From Nocardiopsis eucommiae (lineage in GTDB: Bacteria > Actinomycetota > Actinomycetes > Streptosporangiales > Streptosporangiaceae): DNA of 64,000 nt. Location: contig CP074402.1 of NCBI GenBank assembly GCA_018388625.1, positions 930,001-994,000 on the forward strand. Direction: 5' to 3'. The translations under genes were made by a program, and so were the position numbers. This document shows, piece by piece, positions 26,681 to 35,858 of this stretch. Under the pieces are notes generated by a model. The model worked only from the letters and a program-made list of their open reading frames with translations. It was not told where the DNA came from and made no database searches. The first letter of the stretch is position 1; the number at the start of each line of letters is the position of its first letter.

Positions 26681-28012
26681 CTATTCGCGGGGCGGGCGTG
26701 GTGCCGGTATCGGGCCTGCTGGGCTGGGTGATCGGCCTCGCTGGCGGCCGGCCCACATCCTCTTGTCCCTGCGTAGCCCCCACCGGTGCTTCAACCGGTT
26801 GTGGGTCGAGCACAGCGGCTGGATGTTCTCGACGCTGGTACGTCCGCCCTGCCACCACTCCACGATGTGATCGGCCTGCGTCCACTTCAACGGGACGTCA
26901 CACCCGTGCTGCCACGCACAGGTGGTGTGTCCCACGAACGCGGCCACCTTGATCTGCGGGGTGGCGATCCGGTACTCGTGTCCCACGTCCAGCACCGCAC
27001 CCGTGCGGTGCTCCACCATCAGGTGGCGCACCACGCTCTCGCCCAGCAGCTCGCGCACCGCGCTGGTGGGGACCACCCGCCCGTCCTGGGTGGTGGCCGG
27101 GTCCTGACCCTCACACCCGGCCAGGGTGGTCGCGGGGATCAGGATGTTGATGAGCGCCGCCGGGGAGGAGGGCTTCTCACACTCCTGGTGGGTCTGCGCC
27201 CGCCCCACCGCGTTCATGAACCCGTCATAGTCACGCTGGGCCCGGGAGAGCCCGTCGTCGGTGTCGTGGGGGTTGGCGTAGCTCTCCAGGACCGCTTCCA
27301 ACCGCAGCGCGTCAGCGGCGGATCCCCAGGCCTGGAACAGGAAGCTCCCACCGAAGGTCCGCGACAGGGTGGCGCCTCGCTGGGCGTGTGCGGCCTCGTG
27401 GTCGCGTTCGACCCGGTTCGGGTCCAGGCGGGCACCCATCTGGTGGGCGGCCCGGCCCAGCCCCGCCACGGAGGTGTTGGGGCGCTCCTGTTTGAAGGCG
27501 AGCAGCCCGTGTTCCATTTTCGCGGCGAACAGAACGGGGTCGGGGTTGTCAGTGGAATTCCTTTTCTCCACCGCCCGCTCCACTCCGGCCACCACCGCTG
27601 CGGCTTCCCCGAAGGAAAGCTCACCCTCTTCCAGGGCTCGGGTGGTGTCCGGGAAAGTCCCGCGCATCGCGGTGCGCCCCACGGTCGCCATTTCGTTGGC
27701 CTGCGTGGCGCTGATGGCGAAGGAGTGTCGCATCCACGTGGCCAGGTCGCGCTGGCCACCCTCGCCGAGGAGCTGCCCGTTGGCCTCGATACGGGCCAGA
27801 GCCGTGGCCATGTGGTGCTTGATCTGGTCCAGGTGTTCCCACAGGCGGGTGGCCTGGTCGAGTACCTCACCCTCACACCCGGGCGCCAGCTCGCGGGAGA
27901 AGAAGGCGGTGGCCTCTTCCCGGGCAGCGAGCACGGCCACTTCCACCGGGGACAACCCGGTGGAAGAAGCGGGCACTGCGGGAAGGAGGTTCATAATTCC
28001 ATAGTAAGCCAT
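26681..28012 (-). CDS. DUF222/13E12-type HNH endonuclease-like protein
   Basis: 443 residues from ATG 28012; a second in-frame ATG at 27994 is equally plausible. The N-terminal two thirds fit the helical DUF222 region. Residues 365-410 form a C-terminal HNH domain: C365, C371, DH (381-382), GG, N392, PLC and HN (404-405). These proteins are the coding part of the REP13E12-like repeat family in mycobacteria and are common, often multicopy, in actinomycetes. Nuclease activity is inferred. The gene lies between two inverted arrays of a related repeat, which suggests a mobile or formerly mobile unit. Confidence 0.85.
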   Translation of the reverse strand: MAYYGIMNLLPAVPASSTGLSPVEVAVLAAREEATAFFSRELAPGCEGEVLDQATRLWEHLDQIKHHMATALARIEANGQLLGEGGQRDLATWMRHSFAISATQANEMATVGRTAMRGTFPDTTRALEEGELSFGEAAAVVAGVERAVEKRNSTDNPDPVLFAAKMEHGLLAFKQERPNTSVAGLGRAAHQMGARLDPNRVERDHEAAHAQRGATLSRTFGGSFLFQAWGSAADALRLEAVLESYANPHDTDDGLSRAQRDYDGFMNAVGRAQTHQECEKPSSPAALINILIPATTLAGCEGQDPATTQDGRVVPTSAVRELLGESVVRHLMVEHRTGAVLDVGHEYRIATPQIKVAAFVGHTTCAWQHGCDVPLKWTQADHIVEWWQGGRTSVENIQPLCSTHNRLKHRWGLRRDKRMWAGRQRGRSPSPAGPIPAPRPPRE

Positions 28013-28135
28013 TCGCTTTTTCGTGGGCTATGGCCAAGTGGTTATAAAAGCCTTTCCGATGGCAAGCATGAATCGCTGATCTGTCATTGTGTATAACCCT
28101 GAAAAGGCCGCACAAGTGTGCTACATAATCCCCGC

Positions 28136-28300
28136 GCTCACCCTCGCCGCCGCTTTTCGTTACGCACCTTGACCGGCCGCGACACGGGCGACCGTTCGCC
28201 TCAGACCTGGGGACACCGCTCACCCTCGCTGCCGCTTTTCGTTACGCACCTTGACCGGCCGCGACACGTGGCCCGTTCCACACCTGACCAGGAGGGAACA
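28136..28300. repeat. 82-base tandem repeat, two units, inverted relative to the other array
   Basis: Copies begin at 28136 and 28218; a core of about 51 bases is nearly identical and the remainder is similar. Shared blocks with the reverse complement of the 26263-26505 array include CGCCGCCGC, CCGCGACACGG and CAGACCTGGGGAC in the same order. The 394-base gap 28013-28406 otherwise contains only the hairpin listed next. Confidence 0.8.
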
Positions 28301-28337
28301 CCCACCAGGAGTGCCAGAGGGAACCCCCGGAGCAGAT

Positions 28338-28392
28338 CGCGCCCCGGTCGGGTGGCGCGGACCACCCGACCGGACCACCTGACCGGGGCGCG
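28338..28392 (-). terminator. Hairpin downstream of the EF-hand gene
   Basis: Nested GC-rich arms (TCGGGTGG with CCACCCGA, enclosed by CGCGCCCCGG with CCGGGGCGCG) lie just past the EF-hand stop. Confidence 0.55.
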
Positions 28393-28406
28393 CGCCCGCC
28401 GACGAA

Positions 28407-28943
28407 CTAGACCACGCCGAAGACGAACCCGCCGGGGGAGTCGACGTCGTCACCGAACAGGTACAGGCGGGCCGACTGCACGAACTCCTCGCGGCTCATG
28501 TCGCCGTCCCCGTCGGTGTCCACGTGCGCGAACCGCTGGAGGGCGTCCTCCTCCCGGGCGCCCAGGGCCTTGGCGTACACGAGGAACTCCTCCTGGCTGA
28601 TGGTGCCGTCGGCGTCCCCGTCCAGCAGGTCGAACACGGCCTCCGCGACGGCCTCGGCCGTGTTCCACCGGCTCCGGTCCTCCGTGGCCTCCCGCATGGC
28701 GTCCACGAACTGTTCGCGGTTCAGGCGCACCTCGGCGGAGGTCCGCACCAGCGTGCCCCACAGGGACTCGTACGCCTCCTGGATCGCCACGGCCCGGGGC
28801 GCGGACGCCTCCATGCCGTAGCCGGTCAGGTACCGGTTCACGAGCCGCTGGTAGTCCGCCCAGGTCACGGCCTGGTCGCCGTCGGTGTCCAGGGTGTCGA
28901 AGAGGTCCTCGAACCTGGCGGTGATCTGCGGGTCGTTGCTCAC
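28407..28943 (-). CDS. EF-hand calcium-binding protein (calerythrin-like)
   Basis: 178 residues, soluble, no signal peptide. Three canonical EF-hand loops are visible at 19-30, 108-119 and 142-153 (for example DTDGDGDMSREE). The second position (about 65-76) is degenerate. Four helix-loop-helix units with an inactive second hand match the calerythrin/sarcoplasmic-calcium-binding group of actinomycetes. It probably buffers or senses cytoplasmic calcium. No obvious partner gene. Confidence 0.88.
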   Translation of the reverse strand: MSNDPQITARFEDLFDTLDTDGDQAVTWADYQRLVNRYLTGYGMEASAPRAVAIQEAYESLWGTLVRTSAEVRLNREQFVDAMREATEDRSRWNTAEAVAEAVFDLLDGDADGTISQEEFLVYAKALGAREEDALQRFAHVDTDGDGDMSREEFVQSARLYLFGDDVDSPGGFVFGVV

Positions 28944-29084
28944 GGGGCCTCCTGTGCGAGTGGGACGGGCCTCTCCCGCCCCTTGACTCAGAGTCCCGGT
29001 CAGCGTAGAAGGTTCCCCTGTTCACCGGGGGTGTTCCCGCGAGGATCGCTGACCGGGCCGGAGTTCGGGGTCCCGGGCACGGAA

Positions 29085-29113
29085 CGCCCCCGCGCCGTCG
29101 TGGCGCGGGGGCG
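29085..29113 (-). terminator. Terminator of the AHSA1-like gene
   Basis: Perfect arms CGCCCCCGCGCC (29085-29096) and GGCGCGGGGGCG (29102-29113) with a five-base loop. Confidence 0.7.
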
Positions 29114-29133
29114 GCCGGTACGAATCCGTGCGG

Positions 29134-29616
29134 TCAGGAGGCCAGGACGTCCTCGATCTGGCCCATGGCCTCCTGCATGCCCTCGGCCATGCCCATGTCC
29201 AGCATCCGCTCCATCGCCTCCGTGGACGCGAAGGTGGTGCGCACGACCATGCGGACGCCGTCCCCCCGTTCGCTGATGTCCAACCGCATGGTGGCGACGG
29301 GCAGGTCGCCGGGGTCGCCCGGCGTCTCCCCGAAACCGTCCGTGATCTCCAGCGAGCGGGGCGCGCCCACCGTCTTCACCTGCCACCAACCATGGTGCTC
29401 GTCACCCTCGGGGCCGGTCATGTGGTAGGTGACCACACCTCCGGGCGTCAGGTCGTGCCGGTCCACCGTGGCCGGGTAGGTCGGCGGCCCCCACCAGCGC
29501 TCCAGCTGGCGCGGGTCCGACCACAGCTCCCACGCGCGGTCCACTGAGGTGGTCAGGTCGCAGGTGACGGCGAGTGTCAGGTTCTCGAAGTCCTTGTCAA
29601 CACTGGTCACAGCCAT
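29134..29616 (-). CDS. SRPBCC/AHSA1-type protein
   Basis: 160 residues from ATG 29616, with AAGGGA eight bases upstream; the open frame continues upstream but is not family-like. The sequence VDRAWELWSDPRQLERWWGPPTYPATV is the typical start of AHSA1/START-like domains that bind hydrophobic ligands, followed by WWQVKTV. Often paired with an ArsR repressor; none is seen here. Function unknown. Confidence 0.8.
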   Translation of the reverse strand: MAVTSVDKDFENLTLAVTCDLTTSVDRAWELWSDPRQLERWWGPPTYPATVDRHDLTPGGVVTYHMTGPEGDEHHGWWQVKTVGAPRSLEITDGFGETPGDPGDLPVATMRLDISERGDGVRMVVRTTFASTEAMERMLDMGMAEGMQEAMGQIEDVLAS

Positions 29617-29924
29617 CGGTCGATCCCTTCGTGGTGGTGCGCTCCACCACGCGCCGGGCGCCTCGGCCTCGTCGGAGCGCTCCGCCCCGGGCCCCTCCGT
29701 GCTCGACGGGCCCGGACCGGCACCGACGGCTCCCCCTCCACCGGGCGGTGTGCTCCACCGAGCGGTGCGGAATGTCGCGGCGCGTGGTGTCCGACGGAGC
29801 GTGGAAGAGCGGTCCACGCGCTCGTCCTCGTCGGACGCACTGTCTACGACCATCGTCCGTCCGGTGCGCTCCCCGTGACAAGGAGTCGCGGGGTCAAGTC
29901 CTCTTTGTCCAGGTCCTAAGGTCG

Positions 29925-29938
29925 ATCCTGACAAGGAT
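29925..29938 (+). promoter_or_regulatory. Palindrome upstream of the M20 peptidase
   Basis: ATCCTGACAAGGAT, enclosed by TTGTCC (29905-29910) and GGACAA (29944-29949), forms nested inverted repeats ending ten bases before the start codon. Candidate operator. Confidence 0.35.
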
Positions 29939-29958
29939 GTCTAGGACAAGGACGACTG

Positions 29959-31339
29959 ATGGACGCGCGCGCCCACATCGAGGCCCACCGGGACGAGTTC
30001 CTCTCCTCGCTCAAGGAGTGGCTGGCGATCCCCTCGATCTCCGCGGACCCCGAGCACCACGACGACGTGCGCCGCTCGGCCCGCTGGCTGGCCGACCACC
30101 TCACCGCCACCGGGTTCCCCACCGTCGAGGTCTGGGAGACCCCCGGCCTGCCCGCCGTGTACGCCGAGTGGCCCGCCGCCGACCCCGCCGCGCCGACCGT
30201 GCTCGTCTACGGCCACCACGACGTGCAGCCGGTGGACCCCCTCGACAAGTGGGAGACCGAGCCCTTCGTCCCCACCGAACGCGGCACCTCCCTGTACGCG
30301 CGCGGCGCCTCCGACGACAAGGGCCAGGTCCTCTTCCACGCCCTCGGCGTACGCGCCGCCCTGGCCGCCTCCGGCGCGCAGGCCCCCCGGTCACCCTCAA
30401 GTTCCTCGTCGAGGGTGAGGAGGAGTCCGGCTCCGTCCACTTCGCCGACCTCATGAAGGCCAACCGTGAGCGTCTGGACTGCGACGTCGCGGTCATCTCC
30501 GACACCACGATGTGGGCGGCGGACACCCCTCCATGTGCGTGGGCATGCGCGGCGTCACCGACGTCGAGATCAGCCTGTTCGGCCCCGAGCGCGACCTGCA
30601 CAGCGGCTCCTTCGGCGGCGCCGTCCCCAACCCGCTCAAGATCATGAGCGACCTGCTCTCCGGCCTGCACGACGCCGACAACCGGGTCGCGATCCCCGGC
30701 TTCTACGAGGGCGTCGTCGAGGCCAGCGCCGAGGAGCGCGAGCTCATCGCCAGGCTGCCCTTCGACGAGGCCGAGTGGCTGGCCACCGCCGCCTCCACCG
30801 CCGCGCGCGGCGAGAAGGGGTACAGCACCCTGGAACGCGTCTGGCTGCGGCCCACCGCCGAGATCAACGGCATGTGGGGCGGGCACACCGGCGCGGGCGG
30901 CAAGACCATCGTCCCCCGCTCCGCCCACGCCAAGATCAGCTTCCGTCTGGTCCCCGGTCAGGAGCCCCTGGAGATCCAGGACCGCGTCCGCGCGTACGTG
31001 GAGGCCGCCACCCCCGAGGGCGTCCGCGCCGAACTGGAGTTCGGCGGCCCGGGCGTGCGCGCCTGCGCCTCGGACCTGTCCTCCACCGCGCTGCGGGCCG
31101 CCCGCTCCGCCATGGGGCGCGCCTTCGGCAAGGAGGTCCTCTTCACCCGTGAGGGCGGCAGCGGACCCGAGGCCGACATCGCGGACATCCTCGACGCGCC
31201 GTTGGTGTTCGTGGCCGTGGGCCTCAACGAGGACCGGATCCACGCCCCCAACGAGAAGGTCGAGACGCCGCTCCTGCTCAAGGGTGCGGAGAGCGTCGCC
31301 TACCTGTGGGAGGAGCTCGGCGCCGCCCGGGACGCCTGA
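29959..31339 (+). CDS. M20 family dipeptidase (two frameshifts)
   Basis: About 460 residues when corrected. Metal-site motifs are YGHHDVQPVD (H86, D88), GASDDKG (D119-D120), EGEEESGS near 152 and a C-terminal HAP(N)EKVET segment. The frame breaks in the C run 30383-30388 and again at 30526-30529; one C added to each gives APPVTLKFLVEGEEES and AADTPSMCVGMRG. The family cleaves dipeptides such as carnosine-type or Cys-Gly substrates with two zinc or manganese ions. It is the last gene of the accessory block. Confidence 0.87.
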
Positions 31340-31360
31340 GCCCCCGCGCCCGTCTCCGTC

Positions 31361-31398
31361 CGCGGCCGCCGCGGCCACGCGGCGGCCGCGCGGGTTTG
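31361..31398 (+). terminator. Terminator after the M20 peptidase
   Basis: CGCGGCCGCCGC (31361-31372) pairs with GCGGCGGCCGCG (31379-31390), followed by CGGGTTTG. Confidence 0.6.
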
Positions 31399-31467
31399 CC
31401 CAACGGGAGTGCGCGGACCCCCCGAAGGCGTTACACCTGGGGGAGAACCACCACGTCGGAAGGTCCC

Positions 31468-32418
31468 ATGGAAACCGAAGCCACACCCCTGCTCGCCCGA
31501 TCGACCGTCGACCCCGCCGGACACCGGCGTGGGGACGACGCCTGGCTCGCGGCCGCCTGGGCCGATCCCGGCACCCGCGTGCTCGTCCTGGAGGGCGGTG
31601 AACCGGGCAGCTACGGCTGGCACGCGCTCATGGCCAAGCAGTCCCGGGCCCTCGTCACGACCGGTGAGACCCGGGAACTGGTCCTGACCGACCCCCACCA
31701 CGCGCCCCCGGGCGAGCGCTACCTCCTGGGCAGCGACGGTCACCGCGCCTACTTCGCGGTCCGCTCCCACCAGGAGCTGTCCGCCAACCCCGTCGCGGAA
31801 CCTGCTTCCCTGCGCGAGGTCGGCGCGATCCTCAGCGACCACGACACCGGCCTCTTCACCAGGGCCATCGCCCTCGCCAACTGGAACGCCAGCCACGGCT
31901 TCTGCCCCCGCTGTGGTTCCCGCACACGCATCGAGAAGGCCGGGCACGTCCGCGTCTGCGAGGAGGAGGGGACCGAGCAGTTCCCCCGGATGGACCCGGC
32001 CGTGATCATGCTGGTGCACCGCGAACGCGACGGTCAGGAGGAGTGCCTGCTGGGCAACAACCCCCACTGGGACGCGAACCGCTTCTCTGTCCTGGCCGGG
32101 TTCGTCGACGCGGGCGAGTCCCTGGAACAGGCCGTGATCCGCGAGGTCGCGGAGGAGGCGGGCGTGGTCGTGGAGTCGCCGCGTTACGTGACCTCCCAGC
32201 CCTGGCCGTTCCCGCGCAGCCTCATGATGGGGTACACCGCACGCGCGGTGGGTGAGACCGAGCGCACCGACGACGAGATCGCGGAGACGCGCTGGTTCAG
32301 CCGGGCCGCCCTGGCCGAGGCCGTGCACTCCGAGGAGGTCAGCCTTCCCGGGCGGGTCTCCATCGCCCGCACGCTGATCGAGCACTGGTACGGCGCGGAG
32401 CTGCCCGGAGGCTGGTGA
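31468..32418 (+). CDS. nudC: NAD(+)/NADH pyrophosphatase NudC
   Basis: 316 residues. Zinc-ribbon cysteines C146, C149 and C164 (the fourth ligand position is not Cys, which I recall as common in actinobacterial NudC). The Nudix box runs G211-x5-E217-x7-RE (225-226). The NudC signature SQPWPFPRS is at 243-251. It hydrolyses NADH and removes NAD caps from RNA. It is near mrx1 and uvrD2 as in mycobacteria. Confidence 0.92.
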   Translation: METEATPLLARSTVDPAGHRRGDDAWLAAAWADPGTRVLVLEGGEPGSYGWHALMAKQSRALVTTGETRELVLTDPHHAPPGERYLLGSDGHRAYFAVRSHQELSANPVAEPASLREVGAILSDHDTGLFTRAIALANWNASHGFCPRCGSRTRIEKAGHVRVCEEEGTEQFPRMDPAVIMLVHRERDGQEECLLGNNPHWDANRFSVLAGFVDAGESLEQAVIREVAEEAGVVVESPRYVTSQPWPFPRSLMMGYTARAVGETERTDDEIAETRWFSRAALAEAVHSEEVSLPGRVSIARTLIEHWYGAELPGGW

Positions 32419-32597
32419 GCGGGGAGGCGGAACCGTCACGGCGTCCGACGGGCGGACCGGTACCGCGGGCCGTCCGTCCCCCCGCACCGGACGCCCGCGG
32501 CCCGTGCCCGCGATCCGCACCCGCGACTCGCATCCTCGGGTCCGCGCCCTCGGACCCCGATCCGGGGACCCGCGCGACCGCACTCACCCGGGGCCGT

Positions 32598-33053
32598 TCA
32601 ACCGGTCCCCGTCAGCTCGTCCGGAAGGACGGTCAGCGGACTCGTGCTGCTGTCCACCACGTCCTGCGCCAGGTCGGCGACCTTCCTGCCACGTGACCTC
32701 GCCGACGAACGCAGTCTCTCGAACGCCTCGCGCGGCGGCATCGTGTGCCGCTCGGCGAGCACGCCGATGGCCTGCTCCACCACGACCCGCGAGTGCAGCG
32801 CGTGCTCCAGCTGCGTGATCGTGTGCCGCAGCCGCTCCACCTCGGTGGCCCCCTCCGGGGCCCGACCGGGCGCCTGCGTGCGGGGACGCCCGGTCCCCGC
32901 CTCGGAGGTGAGGAGATCCGCCAGGACCATGGCGCTGACCAGGTCAGGCGCATCGTGCCCGTGCTGTTCGGTGCCCACGCGCCACCCGTTCGGGGTGCGC
33001 CGCACCACTTCGACGGTCACCGTGTCGGTGACCGCCACGTCATGAGGCCTCAT
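32598..33053 (-). CDS. ANTAR-domain protein
   Basis: About 151 residues. The C-terminal half is an ANTAR RNA-binding domain: coiled lead-in ERLRHTITQLEHALHSR, then VVVEQAIGVLAERHTMPP and EAFERLRSSARSRGRKV. ANTAR proteins bind dual hexaloop hairpins and prevent termination. No GAF or receiver domain precedes it. I prefer ATG 33053, with GGGGGA five bases upstream, over ATG 33083. Target RNAs are unknown. Confidence 0.8.
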   Translation of the reverse strand: MRPHDVAVTDTVTVEVVRRTPNGWRVGTEQHGHDAPDLVSAMVLADLLTSEAGTGRPRTQAPGRAPEGATEVERLRHTITQLEHALHSRVVVEQAIGVLAERHTMPPREAFERLRSSARSRGRKVADLAQDVVDSSTSPLTVLPDELTGTG

Positions 33054-33196
33054 ATCGTCCCCCAACTCAACACTCCCCGTCATCGTCCGCGCTACGGTGC
33101 CGGCCTCGCCGCCGTAGGGAACTCGGGGGTGTCCGCCCCCTGGGGGAGGGGGTCCCGCCGCGCGGGCCGCACCAGGGCGGCCCGCGCCGTTCGTCC

Positions 33197-33457
33197 TCAG
33201 GACAGCTCGGCCAACTTCTTCTTCACCTGAGCGAGGGACGGGTTGGTCATCGCGGTCTCGTCGCTGAAGACCACCGTCGGGACCGTCTGGTTCCCGTTGT
33301 TGACCTTCATGACGTACTCCGCGGCCTCCGGATTCTCCTCGATGTTCACCTCGCGCACCGCGATGCCCTCACGGGAGAGCTGGCTCTTGAGGCGCCTGCA
33401 GTACCCGCACCAGGGGGTGCTGTACATCGTGAATCGTTCGGTGCCCGTACTCGTCAT
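33197..33457 (-). CDS. mrx1: Mycoredoxin-1-like glutaredoxin
   Basis: 86 residues from ATG 33457; a start at 33487 would add ten unconserved residues. The active site is WCGYC (C17, C20) and the cis-proline loop is TVPTVVF (P60). Mycoredoxin reduces mycothiol mixed disulfides. The neighbourhood (nudC and uvrD2) matches that of mycobacterial mrx1. A GC-rich hairpin at 33154-33191 may end the transcript. Confidence 0.9.
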   Translation of the reverse strand: MTSTGTERFTMYSTPWCGYCRRLKSQLSREGIAVREVNIEENPEAAEYVMKVNNGNQTVPTVVFSDETAMTNPSLAQVKKKLAELS

Positions 33458-33755
33458 CTCGCTCACGTCTTCCTGGTCGACGGTCATGTTCGGGGATCAG
33501 TACCCCCATTCCAACACCAAGGGGGTCCCGCCACTTCCCATGACCGATCGACACAACGTGGGACGCCTCACAGGGCCTCCTGGTTCTGGAATGTGTCACC
33601 CGGACTGTTCGCGCAGCTCCGGAGAGCGTCGCCGCCGACACCCGGGAGCCCGGCCCATCCGCTCCCGGTGACGACCGATACTTGAGAGACTGTGCGCCCA
33701 CGGCGAGTCAGCCGCCCCGGCGGACGCAGCCTCCCCAACCAGATTCAGGAGCACC

Positions 33756-35858
33756 ATGGACCCCGACCGCGTCCTGGAGGGACTGGACCCGGAACAGACC
33801 GAGGCGGCGCGCGCACTGCGCGGCCCCGTGTGCATCCTCGCCGGTGCCGGAACGGGGAAGACCAGGGCCGTCACCCACCGGATCGCGCACGCCGTGGCCA
33901 GCGGGGTCGTCTCCGAACAGCAGATCCTGGCGGTCACCTTCACCGCCCGCGCCGCCGGGGAGATGCGCGGTCGGCTCCGCTCCCTGGGCGCTCCCCGGGT
34001 CCAGGCCCGCACCTTCCACGCGGCCGCCCTGCGTCAGCTCGGGTTCTTCTGGCCGCAGGTGATCGGCGGGGAGAAGCCCAAGCTCATCGAGAGCAAGCTC
34101 TCCGTGGTGGCACGCGCCGCCAACTCGGTGGGCCAGCAGCCGGACCGGCTCGGACTGCGCGACCTCGCCAGCGAGATCGAGTGGGCCAAGGTCACCCAGG
34201 TGCGGCCCAGCGACTACGACAAGGCCGTGGCCAAGTCCGGACGGCAGGCCCCCATGAACGCCGGCGAGGTCGCCCGGGTCTTCGAGGCCTACGAGGAGCT
34301 GTGCCGCGAGCACAACCTCCTCGACTTCGAGTCCATGCTGGAACTCACCGCCGGGATGATCACCGAGTACCCGGCCATCGCCCAGCGGGTCCGCGACCAG
34401 TACCGGTACTTCGTCGTGGACGAGTTCCAGGATGTCAACCCCCTCCAGAAACTCCTCCTGGACGCCTGGCTGGGTGACCGCGACGACCTGTGCGTGGTGG
34501 GCGACCCGAGCCAGACCATCTACTCGTTCGCCGGGGCCACCCCCAGCTACCTCACCGGGTTCGCCAACCGGTACCCGCACGCCACCGTCGTCCGGCTGGT
34601 CCGCGACTACCGCTCCACGCCCCAGGTGGTCCGGGTGGCCAACCACGTCATCGCGCAGGCCAGGGACACCACGTCCGCCAACCACCTCACCCTCCAGGCA
34701 CAGCGCCCCGAGGGGCCGGACCCCCTGTACCAGGAGTACGACGACGAGCCCGCCGAGGCGACCGGGGTCGCCCGCAAGATCAGCGTCCTGCTGGAGGACG
34801 GCACCCCGGCCAGCCAGATCGCGGTGCTCGTACGCACCAACTCGCAGTCGGCCTCCTACGAGCAGGCGCTGGCGGACGAGGGCGTCCCGTTCACCGTGCG
34901 CGGCACCACCCGCTTCTTCGAGCGCCCCGAGATCAAACAGGCCGTGCACACCCTGCGCGGGGCCCGGCACGCCGCCGCCGACGAGGTGGCCGAACCCCTG
35001 GTCGCGACGGTGCGCGGCCTGCTCGCCCAGATGGGCCTCACCGACAGCGCGCCCGAGGGCCGTCAGGCCCGGGAGCGCTGGGAGTCGCTGTCCGCGCTCG
35101 CCCAGCTGGCGGAGGACATGGCGGCCACACCGGGACCCGACGGACGCGCCGCCACCATGGGCACGTTCGTCGAGGAGCTGGAGACGCGTATGGCCACCGA
35201 ACACGCTCCCGGGTTCGAGGGCGTGACCATCGCCTCCCTGCACTCCGCCAAGGGCCTGGAGTGGGACGCGGTCTTCCTCGTGGGCCTCACCGAGGGCATG
35301 ATCCCGATCATCTACGCCGAGACCGACGAACAGGTGGAGGAGGAGCGCCGACTCTTCTACGTGGGGGTCACCCGCGCCCGCGAGCACCTGGCCATGTCCT
35401 GGTCCCTGTCGCGCTCCCCGGGCGGCCGCAAGTCCCGCAAGCCCTCCCGTTTCCTCGACGGCCTGCGCCCGGCCTCGCCCTCCACCGCCAACCGCCGCGA
35501 CCGCCGGAAGGGAGGGACGGCGCGCTGCCGGGTCTGCTCGAACGTGCTCTCCGACGCCACCGAACGCAAGCTGGGCCGGTGCGTGGACTGCCCCTCCACC
35601 TACGACGAGGCCCTTCTGGAGCGGTTGCGTGACTGGCGCAAGCGCACCTGCCAGGAGCAGAAAGTGCCCGCCTACGTGATCTTCACCGACGCCACCCTCC
35701 AGGCGATCGCGGAGCAGGAACCCTCCAGCGTCTCCCAGCTCACGGCGGTGTCCGGAGTGGGTCCCGCCAAACTCGACCGCTACGGTGAGGCGGTGCTCGC
35801 GCTGGTCGCGGGGAGGGAACCGGCGGGGAGGCCGGGGACGGAGAGGACGAGGATGAGT
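33756..35858 (+). CDS. uvrD2: UvrD2-type DNA helicase
   Basis: About 700 residues. Superfamily-1 motor with Walker A AGAGTGKT (30-37), DEFQD near 222, GDPSQTIYSFAGA and VGVTRAREHLA. A tetracysteine module (CRVC...CVDC, about 590-611) and a C-terminal HRDC domain (near 628-695, ending SGVGPAKLDRYGEAVLALV) are hallmarks of mycobacterial UvrD2. The frame as given runs without a stop into tesB. Both other frames have a stop exactly at the junction (TGA 35854-35856 and 35858-35860), so a one-base error probably removed the uvrD2 stop; the end given is nominal. Confidence 0.85.

Noticed and set aside
26254..26952. Repeat-encoded protein across the 81-base array
   Set aside because: No plausible start, no family, and it continues antisense into the HNH gene.
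26263..28300. CRISPR array
   Set aside because: Repeats are directly tandem without variable spacers and no cas genes are present.
29617..29934. N-terminal extension of the AHSA1-like protein
   Set aside because: Low-complexity Gly/Pro/Arg sequence without family match; a ribosome-binding site sits right before ATG 29616.
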